This document shows positions 43,140 to 50,796 of a DNA stretch of 64,000 nt, piece by piece. The stretch's first letter is position 1, and every line of letters begins with the position of its first letter. The notes under the pieces are model-generated. The model made no database searches. It was not told the origin of the DNA and saw only the letters and a program-made list of their open reading frames with translations. Source of the DNA: Phycisphaerae bacterium (lineage in GTDB: Bacteria > Planctomycetota > Phycisphaerae > UBA1845 > Fen-1342); contig JAJVHV010000007.1 in the NCBI GenBank assembly GCA_022072445.1, forward strand, positions 150,026-214,025. Reading direction: 5' to 3'. A program made the translations under genes and the position numbers.

Positions 43140-43508
43140 ATGCGGCTTGAGACATTCGAGAACCCCCGGCCCCAGCGCGACTACGTCATCCGCCACGAGG
43201 CACCCGAGTTCACCAGCGTCTGTCCGAAGACCGGCCAGCCCGACTTCGGCACGGTCGTCATCGAATACGTGGCCGATCGACTCTGCGTCGAGCTCAAAAG
43301 CCTGAAGCTCTATTTGCAGTCGTATCGCAATCGCGGCATTTTCTACGAAGCCGTCACCAACCAGATTCTCGACGACCTCGTCGCCGCCCTGCGGCCCCGC
43401 CGAATCCGCGTCGAGACGCACTGGACGCCGCGCGGCGGAATGCGCTCGGTCATCATCGCCGAACAGGCGCACCCCGCCCGCCGCCGCCCGCGATCCAACG
43501 GTCGATAA
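43140..43508 (+). CDS. queF: NADPH-dependent 7-cyano-7-deazaguanine reductase
   Basis: Reduces preQ0 to preQ1 in queuosine biosynthesis. It has 122 aa, the short unimodular type. [20 protein letters not shown] holds the catalytic Cys, followed by [20 protein letters not shown] and [17 protein letters not shown] 43140 (MRLETFENP) matches the usual start; ATG 43104 is 12 codons upstream. It follows the DUF502 gene by 57 bp. Confidence 0.93.
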   Translation: MRLETFENPRPQRDYVIRHEAPEFTSVCPKTGQPDFGTVVIEYVADRLCVELKSLKLYLQSYRNRGIFYEAVTNQILDDLVAALRPRRIRVETHWTPRGGMRSVIIAEQAHPARRRPRSNGR

Positions 43509-43638
43509 TCATCGCTCGCAGCGCCGCCCGCGCCGCCGCGACCGGCGGCAATCCGCTCTGCGCCCGGCTGCTGGCTTGATTCACGTCGCCGCACGGCCTA
43601 TGCTCACATACCCGAGCCGGGGCTGCGTCCCCGACCGC

Positions 43639-43710
43639 GCCGATGTAGCTCAACGGCAGAGCACGGCTTTCGTAAAGCCGGGGTTGAGGGTTCAAATCCC
43701 TCCATCGGCT
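43639..43710 (+). tRNA. tRNA-Thr (CGT)
   Basis: 72 nt with a complete cloverleaf. Acceptor GCCGATG/CATCGGC, D-arm GCTC-AACGGCA-GAGC, anticodon arm CGGCT-TTCGTAA-AGCCG with anticodon CGT, T-arm GAGGG-TTCAAAT-CCCTC, discriminator T. CCA is not encoded. Confidence 0.95.
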
Positions 43711-43741
43711 TTCCCAGCTTTCGACGCCCATGTCTCAATTG

Positions 43742-44926
43742 TCAGCGCCGCCCCGCCCGTGCGTCGTCGATCATCTTGAGATAGCTGAAGTAGCGCCGCG
43801 GCGAGATGCGGCCGTCTTCCACCGCCGCGATCACGGCGCAGCCCTCGGCCCCATCCTCGTGCAGGCAGTCCTTGAAGCGGCATTGCGGCAGATGCGGCAG
43901 GAACTCCACAAAACAGGCCTCAAACTCGAACGCATCGAGATCCCACAGATCGAACTGGCGAATTCCCGGCGTGTCCACCACGTAGCCGCCGAACGACAGC
44001 CGCAGCAGCCGCGCGTTGGTCGTCGTGTGCCGGCCCTTCTCGTTCGCGTCGCTCACCTCGGCCGTCGCCAGTTCGAGCCCGGGCTGGATGGCGTTGATCA
44101 GCGACGTCTTACCGACGCCGCTCTGGCCTGAGAGCACGCTGACGCGGTCCTTCAGCACGGCGCAGAGCGCGTCGAGACCCTGGCCGCTGCGGGCACTGGC
44201 GCACACGACCGGATAGCCCAGCGCGCCAAACTCCGCCACCATGTCGTCAACCGTCACCGCGTCCGTCCGGTCCTCACAGTCGGCCCGGTCGCCGGCGCTG
44301 TCGTGCAGGTCGAACTTGTTCAGACAGATCGCCGGCCGCAGCCCGCCCTTCACGCCCGCCACAATATACCGGTCGATCAGGTGCGGCTTGATCCGCGGCT
44401 CCGCCACGCTCGCCACGATCAGAAGCTGATCGGCGTTCGCCACAATCGTGTGCGCCCGCTGCCGCCGATCCCGGCGCGAGAGGTGCGTGCGGCGCTCCTC
44501 GACGCGCTCGATCACACCCCCGCGCTGACCCGAGCTGTCGGCGACCGGCGCAAACCAGACGCGGTCGCCCACCGTGACGCCCGAGCGCTTGTCGATCTGC
44601 ATGGTGCGCAGCACGCGGCGGACGGTGCATTCCCACGTGTCGCCGCGCGCGTCGTCGACCTGGCAGACCTGCCCCAGGACGCGCGTGACGACGCCGGGCT
44701 GCAATTGCGACGGGTCGACGAGCGGCGCGCCGTGCTCGTCCACGATCACGGTTCGCTTGCGCGACAGCTCGCCCTTGGCGCGCACGGACTCGGAGCTCTG
44801 TCCGTCGATCAGGTCGTCGGCGCTTTCGCGGTATTGCCGCGTCACGTCGCCACTACGCCCCGGCGCGTTGCGATTGGGGCGAAAGTCGACGCGGATCTTT
44901 CGGGGCTTGCCGGACTTGCGAGCCAT
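43742..44926 (-). CDS. rsgA: Ribosome small-subunit GTPase A
   Basis: Late 30S-assembly GTPase, 394 aa. The circularly permuted order is visible: G4 ICLNKFDL, then G1 VLSGQSGVGKTSLIN, then G3 VDTPGIRQF. An OB fold precedes it and a C-terminal zinc knuckle CRFKDCLHEDGAEGCAV follows. ATG 44926 (MARKSGKPRKIRVDFRPNRN) is the natural start; the N-terminal basic extension is typical of long RsgA forms. The last residues (MIDDARAGRR) end 31 nt from the tRNA-Thr gene on the other strand. Confidence 0.95.
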   Translation of the reverse strand: MARKSGKPRKIRVDFRPNRNAPGRSGDVTRQYRESADDLIDGQSSESVRAKGELSRKRTVIVDEHGAPLVDPSQLQPGVVTRVLGQVCQVDDARGDTWECTVRRVLRTMQIDKRSGVTVGDRVWFAPVADSSGQRGGVIERVEERRTHLSRRDRRQRAHTIVANADQLLIVASVAEPRIKPHLIDRYIVAGVKGGLRPAICLNKFDLHDSAGDRADCEDRTDAVTVDDMVAEFGALGYPVVCASARSGQGLDALCAVLKDRVSVLSGQSGVGKTSLINAIQPGLELATAEVSDANEKGRHTTTNARLLRLSFGGYVVDTPGIRQFDLWDLDAFEFEACFVEFLPHLPQCRFKDCLHEDGAEGCAVIAAVEDGRISPRRYFSYLKMIDDARAGRR

Positions 44927-45334
44927 TCGAACCACCTCGCGGCCGGCGGGCCGCGCTGCGCGGCATTGTACGGCGGGCGACGCGTTGCCGCCGATCGGGC
45001 CCGACCGCTTTCCTTGCCTCCGCGGCAGACCGCGGGCGCCCACCGTTCGCGCTTCGGCACCACCGGCCACGCGGCGACGATGAAAGTCGCCAGCGGCGTT
45101 GGCGGCGGAGTTCAACGTTGATGAGCGAATCGGCTCCGGGCGAAGCTCGATCGCACACGCGCGTTGTCGCGCGCGGTGAATGTCGCCGCCGGCCACACCC
45201 GCGCGGAGCGCCAGAACCGGCGCGGACTCGGTTCCCACTTTCCCACCCGCCCAACGCCCCCGCCGCCCCGTCCGCCACTACAATGCCAACGGCCGAGCGG
45301 GCCGCGCCCCACACGCACACCAGGATCGACATTC
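44927..45334. other. Divergent intergenic region, no gene seen
   Basis: 408 bp between the starts of rsgA and the PQQ-repeat gene. No frame with plausible protein composition was found. It must hold the promoters of both genes, but no clear consensus boxes are visible. Confidence 0.5.
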
Positions 45335-46612
45335 ATGACCTCACCATCACTCCGTAACGCCGCAATCTACCCACTGCCGCGAACCGGCACGCACGTCCTG
45401 CTCGCGCTGGCAAGCGCGGCCGCCCTGGCACCCGCCGCGCACGCCCAATGGCCCCAATGGGGCGGACCCAATCGCGACTTCCGCGTCGCAGCCGCGCACC
45501 TCCCCGACGCCTTCCCCGACACCGGACCACGCACCCTTTGGTCACGCGAGCTCGGCGACGGATACTCCGCCATCTCCGCCGCCGACGGCGTCCTCTACAC
45601 CATGGCCCAGGCCGCCGACGACGAAATCGTCCTGGCCATCAACGCCGCCGACGGCAAAGACCTCTGGCAGCACCGCTACACGCCGACCGTCTGGCCCAAG
45701 ATGAACAAGGACTTCGGCGTCGGCCCTCGCGCCGCCCCGCTGATCGTCGACGACCGCGTCTACACCATCGGCTGCACCGGCCTGATGCTCTGCCTCGACC
45801 GCGCCAGCGGAAAACCCCTCTGGTCGCACGAGCTCGACAGCGAATTCGGCGCCACCCAGCTCGATTTCGGATACTCGACCAGCCCGATGCGCTACAAAAA
45901 CAACCTCATCACGTTCTGCGGCGGCAAGCAGGCCGGCGTGATCGCCTTCGACCTCAAGACCGGCGACACCGTGTGGAAGAGCGCCGAGCTCGAAAACAGC
46001 TACTCCTCGCCGATCGTCATCAACGTCGGCGGGCAGGACCAGGTCGTCGCCTTCATGGCCACCGAGGTGGTCGGGCTGAACGCCGAGAATGGCGAAATCC
46101 TCTGGCGGCACCCGCAGGAGAACCGCTTCAAGTGCAACGTCAGCACGCCAAGCTGGGCGGATGACGGCGTGCTCTTCGTCGGCTCGGCCTACGACATCGG
46201 CTCGAGCGGGCTGAAGCTGACGCGCGCGGGCGGCGCGACCAGGCTCGAAGTGCTCTGGTCCAACCCGAAGATGCGCGTCAATTTCAGCAACACCGTCCGC
46301 GACGGCGAATTCGTCTACGGCATGAGCGGCGACGACGGGCCGGTGTTCTTCTCGGCCATCAACGTCAAGACCGGAAAGCTCGCCTGGCGCGAGCGCGGCT
46401 ACAAGCGCTCCAGCCTCCTGCTGGCCGACGGCAAGCTCGTCATCCTCGATGAGGACGGAAACCTCATGATCGCCACCGCCTCGCCCGACGGCGCCAAGGT
46501 GCTCAGCAAGCACAAGCTGCTCGAAGCCACCGCCTGGACCGCCCCGACCCTCGTCGGCGACACGCTCTACCTCCGCGACCGCAAAAAGCTCATGGCCGTC
46601 GCCATGAATTAG
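45335..46612 (+). CDS. Secreted PQQ-like beta-propeller protein
   Basis: A 425-aa exported protein. The signal peptide is LLALASAAALAPAAHA before QWPQWGGPNRDF. Six to seven blade repeats follow, with the DxxxGxxxW-type signature: NAADGKDLWQHRY, DRASGKPLWSHEL, DLKTGDTVWKS, NAENGEILWRHP, NVKTGKLAWRER. This QWxxWxGPxRxG-PQQ family is very common in planctomycetes; it is usually not a real quinoprotein dehydrogenase and may serve as a scaffold. ATG 45335 was chosen; the upstream open frame lacks a signal. The stop lies in the first unit of a tandem repeat that continues into the intergenic region. Confidence 0.88.
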   Translation: MTSPSLRNAAIYPLPRTGTHVLLALASAAALAPAAHAQWPQWGGPNRDFRVAAAHLPDAFPDTGPRTLWSRELGDGYSAISAADGVLYTMAQAADDEIVLAINAADGKDLWQHRYTPTVWPKMNKDFGVGPRAAPLIVDDRVYTIGCTGLMLCLDRASGKPLWSHELDSEFGATQLDFGYSTSPMRYKNNLITFCGGKQAGVIAFDLKTGDTVWKSAELENSYSSPIVINVGGQDQVVAFMATEVVGLNAENGEILWRHPQENRFKCNVSTPSWADDGVLFVGSAYDIGSSGLKLTRAGGATRLEVLWSNPKMRVNFSNTVRDGEFVYGMSGDDGPVFFSAINVKTGKLAWRERGYKRSSLLLADGKLVILDEDGNLMIATASPDGAKVLSKHKLLEATAWTAPTLVGDTLYLRDRKKLMAVAMN

Positions 46613-46790
46613 CGCGCGCCGTCGCACTGAAATACCGCCGCACCGTCGCCCTGAAAATATCGCCGCGCCGTCGCACTGAAACATCGCCGCGCCGTCGCCA
46701 TGAAATAGCGCGCGCCGTCGCCATGAATTAGCGCGCGCCGTCGTACTGAAATATCGCCGCACCGTCGCACTGAAATATCGCCGGTTCGTC
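46593..46790. repeat. 24-bp tandem repeat derived from the end of the PQQ gene
   Basis: About eight units of 23-25 bp of the form GCCGTCGCCATGAAATAGCG or CCGTCGCACTGAAATATCG. The first unit is the end of the preceding gene (GCCGTCGCCATGAATTAG includes its stop), and the fifth and sixth units repeat it almost exactly. The units run straight into the degenerate CRISPR-like zone, which begins with CGTCGCTTGATGCC at about 46788. Confidence 0.8.
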
Positions 46791-46800
46791 GCTTGATGCC

Positions 46801-47693
46801 CTCCGTCCCTTCGTCCCTCTGTCCCTTCGTCCCTCTGTCCCTTCGTCCCTCTGTCCCTTCGTCCCTCCGCCCCTCACGCTGTGATTGGCGGGCAAACGTC
46901 GCTCTGATGCACCGTGTGGCACAGGCTATCAGCCTGTGTGGCTGTGCGGGCAAACGTCGCTTGATGCACTCTGTCCCTCCGTCCCTCTGTCCCTTCGTCC
47001 CTCCGCCCCTCACGCTGTGATTGGCGGGGAAACGTCGCTCTGATGCACCGTGTGGCACAGGCTATCAGCCTGTGTGGCTGTGCGGGCAAACGTCGCTTGA
47101 TGCACTTCGTCCCTTCGTCCCTCTGTCCCTTCGTCCCTCCGCCCCTCACGCTGTGATTGGCGGGGAAACGTCGCTCTGATACACTGTGTGGCACAGGCTA
47201 TCAGCCTGTGTGGCTGTGCGGGCAAACGTCGCTTGATGCACTCTGTCCCTTCGTCCCTCTGTCCCTTCGTCCCTCTGTCCCTTCGTCCCTCCGCCCCTCA
47301 CGCTGTGATTGGCGGGCAAACGTCGCTCTGATGCACTGTGTGGCACAGGCTATCAGCCTGTGTGGCTGTGCGGGCAATCGTCGCTTGATGCACTCTGTCC
47401 CTTCGTCCCTTTGTCCCTTCGTCCCTCCGCCCGTCACGCTGTGATTGGCGGGCAAACGTCGCTCTGATACACTGTGTGGCACAGGCTATCAGCCTGTGTG
47501 GCTGTGCGGGCAATCGTCGCTTGATGCACTTCGTCCCTTCGTCCCTCTGTCCCTTCGTCCCTCCACCCCTCACGCTGTGATTGGCGGGCAAACGTCGCTC
47601 TGATGCACTGTGTGGCACAGGCTATCAGCCTGTGTGGCTGTGCGGGCAAACGTCGCTTGATGCACTCTTTCCCTCTGTCCCTCCGCCCCTCAC
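46801..47693. repeat. Composite tandem repeat of degenerate CRISPR repeats, palindrome and pyrimidine satellite
   Basis: Six units of 136, 136, 152, 136, 136 and 120 bp, starting at 46878, 47014, 47150, 47302, 47438 and 47574. Each has a full 36-bp CRISPR-type repeat, a constant 27-nt segment holding the palindrome CACAGGCTATCAGCCTGTG, a 30-nt shortened repeat (from 46941, 47077, 47213, 47365, 47501, 47637), and a CCCTTCGTCCCTCTGT satellite. Unit lengths differ by 16 bp, the satellite period. The shortened repeat equals the full one minus ATTGG and one C. Full repeats here vary at two positions (GGGCAAA or GGGGAAA, GATGC or GATAC). The segments between repeats are not unique spacers. Confidence 0.85.
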
Positions 47694-48585
47694 GCTGTGA
47701 TTGGCGGGGAAACGTCGCTCTGATACACTGCAGGTGCAGCAGCATCCAGCATCGCGAGCGCTGTGATTGGCGGGGAAACGTCGCTCTGATACACTCGCGA
47801 CGACAGCGGCGCCGCGCTCTACAAGCTGTGATTGGCGGGGAAACGTCGCTCTGATACACTTCTATCGCCGCGTGGCCCGCGAACTGCCGCGCTGTGATTG
47901 GCGGGGAAACGTCGCTCTGATACACTGGCGACGCGTCGCACGCGTTCCGCTCTGGCGCTGTGATTGGCGGGGAAACGTCGCTCTGATACACTCAGGCCTT
48001 CACGCGCTACCCGTGGGCCTACGCTGTGATTGGCGGGGAAACGTCGCTCTGATACACTACAAGGGGCCCTGTTTGTGCTGGCGCGGGCGCTGTGATTGGC
48101 GGGGAAACGTCGCTCTGATACACTTCGGCCTCCGAGCCCTCCGGCACACCCACTGCTGTGATTGGCGGGGAAACGTCGCTCTGATACACTTGCTCCACAT
48201 CCGCACCGGCTTGGCCTGTCGCTGTGATTGGCGGGGAAACGTCGCTCTGATACACTCCCTGGCCGCCGCGGCTCCATCCCCGTGATGCTGTGATTGGCGG
48301 GGAAACGTCGCTCTGATACACTGATTTCAAATTCTTTGCGTGTCATTTTTGGCTGTGATTGGCGGGGAAACGTCGCTCTGATACACTAGGCTTCAACGCC
48401 GGCCGACTCCATGCCCTGCTGTGATTGGCGGGGAAACGTCGCTCTGATACACTCCGCTCACCTCCCGACCGGATGAATCGTTCGCTGTGATTGGCGGGGA
48501 AACGTCGCTCTGATACACTTTTCGGATGCTCGATTCTCGGCGTTGGCCAGCTGTGATTGGCGGGCAAACGTCGCTCTGATGCACT
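47694..48585. CRISPR. CRISPR array, 14 repeats and 13 unique spacers, no cas genes nearby
   Basis: 36-bp repeats begin GCTGTGATTGGC and end CTCTGATACACT. Starts are 47694, 47760, 47825, 47891, 47957, 48023, 48089, 48155, 48221, 48287, 48352, 48418, 48484 and 48550. Spacers are 29-30 nt and all different. The 36/30 geometry and partly complementary repeat ends (TGTG against ATACA, with a GU closing pair) suggest type II, possibly type V; this is inference. The last repeat (48550) carries the variants GGGCAAA and GATGCACT seen in the composite repeat to the left, and is followed by CCGTCCCTCCGTC. No Cas1, Cas2 or effector gene is in the window, so any machinery acts in trans. Transcription direction is not clear. 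Confidence 0.93.
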
Positions 48586-48682
48586 CCGTCCCTCCGTCTG
48601 ACAATGGCCCGCTCCGCCCTATCTTGAAATCACCGCCATCCGCCGGCTGGCGGTTCGACTCTCGGCGCATACACTTTGCCCA

Positions 48683-50308
48683 ATGCCCACACTCGACTGG
48701 ATCGGCAAACAGGCGGTTCTGAATCATCATCGGCAAGTGCCGTACCGGCTGCTGCATTGCAACCGCGAGCTGTCGGCCGGCGACGCGGACGCCGGGAATC
48801 TGCTCGTTCAAGGCGACAACCTGGAGGCGCTCAAAGCGCTGCTGCCCTACTACGCCGGCAAGGTGAAGTGCATCTACATCGACCCGCCGTACAACACGGG
48901 GAACGAAAAATGGGTTTACAACGATGCCGTGAACAGCCCCGAAATGCGCGACTGGCTGGGAAAGGTGGTCGGGGCCGAGGCCGAAGACCTGTCGCGACAC
49001 GACAAATGGCTTTGCATGATGTACCCGCGCGTGGCGCTGCTGCGGGACTTCCTCACCGAAGATGGAGCGATCTTTGTCAGCATCGACGATAACGAAGTGC
49101 AGAACCTTCGCGCATTGATGGACGGACTGTTCGGCGCACGCAACTTCATCGCGACAGTCATTTGGCAAAAAATCTTCTCACCAAAGAACACGGCGCGACA
49201 CCTTTCCGCCAGTCACGATTACATCGTGGTCTATGCCCGTAATGCGACGGTCTGGACTCCGAAGCTGATCCCCCGGCAGGAAGCACAGGACGCGCGATAC
49301 CGAAACTCCGACGACGATCCCCGCGGCCCGTGGACTTCGGGCGATCTTTCCGCACGTAACTTCTATGGAGCTGGCACGTACGCGATTACTTGTCCCGGCG
49401 GGCGCGTAATTAGCGGTCCGCCAAAAGGCATGTACTGGCGAGTATCACAGCAGACGTTCAAAGAGTTGGACGCCGACGGGCGCGTGTGGTGGGGCAAGGG
49501 ACGCAACAACGTGCCGCGGCTGAAGCGCTTCTTGTCAGAAGTCAAACAAGGCATCACGCCCGACACGATTTGGCTGCACACTGAAGTTGGGAACACGCAA
49601 GAGGCAAAGAAAGAGCTGTTGGCCGCATGTGACTTCACCGATTCACCTTCGGTTTTCATTACACCCAAACCGACGCGGCTCATTCGGCGCATTCTGGAAA
49701 TCGCGACGGACCGCGATTCGGTGATACTCGATTCCTTCGCGGGAAGCGGCACGACCGGTCAAGCTGTGCTGGCACTGAATCAGGCTGACGGCGGCAGTCG
49801 GCGATTCATCTTGGTCGAAATCGACGAAAGCATCGGAACGAACGTAACGGCGCGACGGTTGACAAACGTCGTGCAAGGAAAAGGCGAGTCGGTCCCGGCG
49901 ATGGGCGGCGGCTACCGATTCTGCAAGCTTGGAAAGCCGCTATTCGACGAAGTGGGGAACATCGCCGGCGAAGTACGTTTCTCCGATCTGGGCGCGCACG
50001 TTTTCTTTACCGAAACAGGAAGCCCGATCCCGAAGCGTGCTGACGGCCGCACGCCGCTACTCGGCGTGCATCAAGGAAAGGCCGTCTATCTGCTATTCAA
50101 CGGCGTGCTCGGCGATCGGCGGCCGGGCGGCGGAAACGTGCTCACGCATGACGTGGCGCACGAGCTGCCCGCGCATCCGGGCGCGAACGGCCGATCCAAG
50201 GGCGGCGAGCGCGTGGTTTACGGCGAAGCGTGCCGGCTCGGGCCGAAATCGCTGCATCACTACGGCATCACGTTTCGGCAGATTCCCTTTGAATTGAAAG
50301 TGGATTGA
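48683..50308 (+). CDS. Type III-like site-specific DNA-methyltransferase (Mod)
   Basis: A 541-aa beta-class N6-adenine methyltransferase. The catalytic motif YIDPPYNTGNEKW is near residue 67 and the SAM motif ILDSFAGSGTTGQAVLALN near residue 350, the order (DPPY before FAGSGT) expected for beta-class Mod proteins. LLVQGDNLEALKALLPYYAG precedes the active site. The middle is the target-recognition region; the C-terminal 140 residues (from about YRFCKLGKPLFDEVG) are an added domain seen in this Mod branch. First gene of a four-gene operon; the next gene starts 3 nt after the stop. It protects host DNA from the Res nuclease downstream. Confidence 0.92.
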   Translation: MPTLDWIGKQAVLNHHRQVPYRLLHCNRELSAGDADAGNLLVQGDNLEALKALLPYYAGKVKCIYIDPPYNTGNEKWVYNDAVNSPEMRDWLGKVVGAEAEDLSRHDKWLCMMYPRVALLRDFLTEDGAIFVSIDDNEVQNLRALMDGLFGARNFIATVIWQKIFSPKNTARHLSASHDYIVVYARNATVWTPKLIPRQEAQDARYRNSDDDPRGPWTSGDLSARNFYGAGTYAITCPGGRVISGPPKGMYWRVSQQTFKELDADGRVWWGKGRNNVPRLKRFLSEVKQGITPDTIWLHTEVGNTQEAKKELLAACDFTDSPSVFITPKPTRLIRRILEIATDRDSVILDSFAGSGTTGQAVLALNQADGGSRRFILVEIDESIGTNVTARRLTNVVQGKGESVPAMGGGYRFCKLGKPLFDEVGNIAGEVRFSDLGAHVFFTETGSPIPKRADGRTPLLGVHQGKAVYLLFNGVLGDRRPGGGNVLTHDVAHELPAHPGANGRSKGGERVVYGEACRLGPKSLHHYGITFRQIPFELKVD

Positions 50309-50311
50309 AGC

Positions 50312-50566
50312 ATGGGCATCCGCGTACTGATCATGCCATCGGCCGAACGCGACTTGCGCGACATGGACGTGGTCGTGGCGCGGCGCGTGGCGGCGAAGCT
50401 GCGGGCCATCGAATCGGCGGGGCGGGTGGTGGGTGACGTGAAGCGGCTGACGGGGCAGCCTCCGCGCTTCCGCCTGCGAGTGGGCGATTATCGCGTGCTG
50501 TTCAAGGTCGCGGAGAATACGATACAGGTGTTCCGGATCGTTCATCGACGGGAGGCATACGATTGA
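50312..50566 (+). CDS. RelE/ParE-family toxin
   Basis: An 84-aa protein. MGIRVLIMPSAERDLRDMDV begins the RelE/ParE fold, followed by two helices (VVARRVAAKLRAIE), then GDVKRLTGQPPRFRLRVGDY and RVLFKVAENTIQVFRIVHRR. The KRL...RLRVGDYRVLF...VxRxxHR pattern is diagnostic. Whether it is an mRNA interferase or a gyrase poison cannot be told. It overlaps the antitoxin gene by 4 nt (ATGA). Unusually it sits inside the restriction operon, between mod and res. Confidence 0.88.
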   Translation: MGIRVLIMPSAERDLRDMDVVVARRVAAKLRAIESAGRVVGDVKRLTGQPPRFRLRVGDYRVLFKVAENTIQVFRIVHRREAYD

Positions 50567-50796
50567 TGCGCCGACGAGCACACATTCTGGTGCGTGACGG
50601 CAAGCCGGCCTTCGCCGTGCTGCCCATCGAGGAGTACGAAGCGCTGCGAGAGCGGCTGGATGACCTGGAGGACCTGGCGCTGCTGCGCGAGGCGGAGCGG
50701 ACCGATCGCGGCGCCGCCGGGCGGCCGCTTGAGGACGTGCTGCGCGACCTTGGGCTGGGTCGGGCGAAGCGCGGGTCGAAACAGCGGAAGCGCTGA
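50563..50796 (+). CDS. Phd/YefM-like antitoxin
   Basis: A 77-aa protein. MMRRRAHILVRDGKPAFAVL and PIEEYEALRERLDDLEDLAL resemble the Phd/YefM fold (DGxPxAVLxPxEEYExLxERLED), lacking the first strands that bind DNA in longer members. The C-terminal basic tail (RAKRGSKQRKR) may contact the toxin or DNA. The toxin-first order is as in relE/parE loci of the higBA type. Its stop is immediately followed by the ATG of the res gene, so antitoxin and nuclease are translationally coupled. Confidence 0.8.
   Translation: MMRRRAHILVRDGKPAFAVLPIEEYEALRERLDDLEDLALLREAERTDRGAAGRPLEDVLRDLGLGRAKRGSKQRKR

Noticed and set aside
42132..43472. A 440-codon N-terminal extension of the pgsA-like gene
   Set aside because: It is antisense to the DUF502 and queF genes; the PgsA start MRINIPNQITLGR fits ATG 42131.
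46801..47693. Counting the left-hand units as ordinary CRISPR repeats with spacers
   Set aside because: The segments between repeats are the same in every unit, are longer or shorter than 30 nt, and contain a satellite, so they are not acquired spacers.
46793..48567. Many short frames (on both strands) reading LCPFVPPSLRPS or YQSDVSPPITA
   Set aside because: They are translations of the satellite and CRISPR repeats; the period fits repeats, not proteins.
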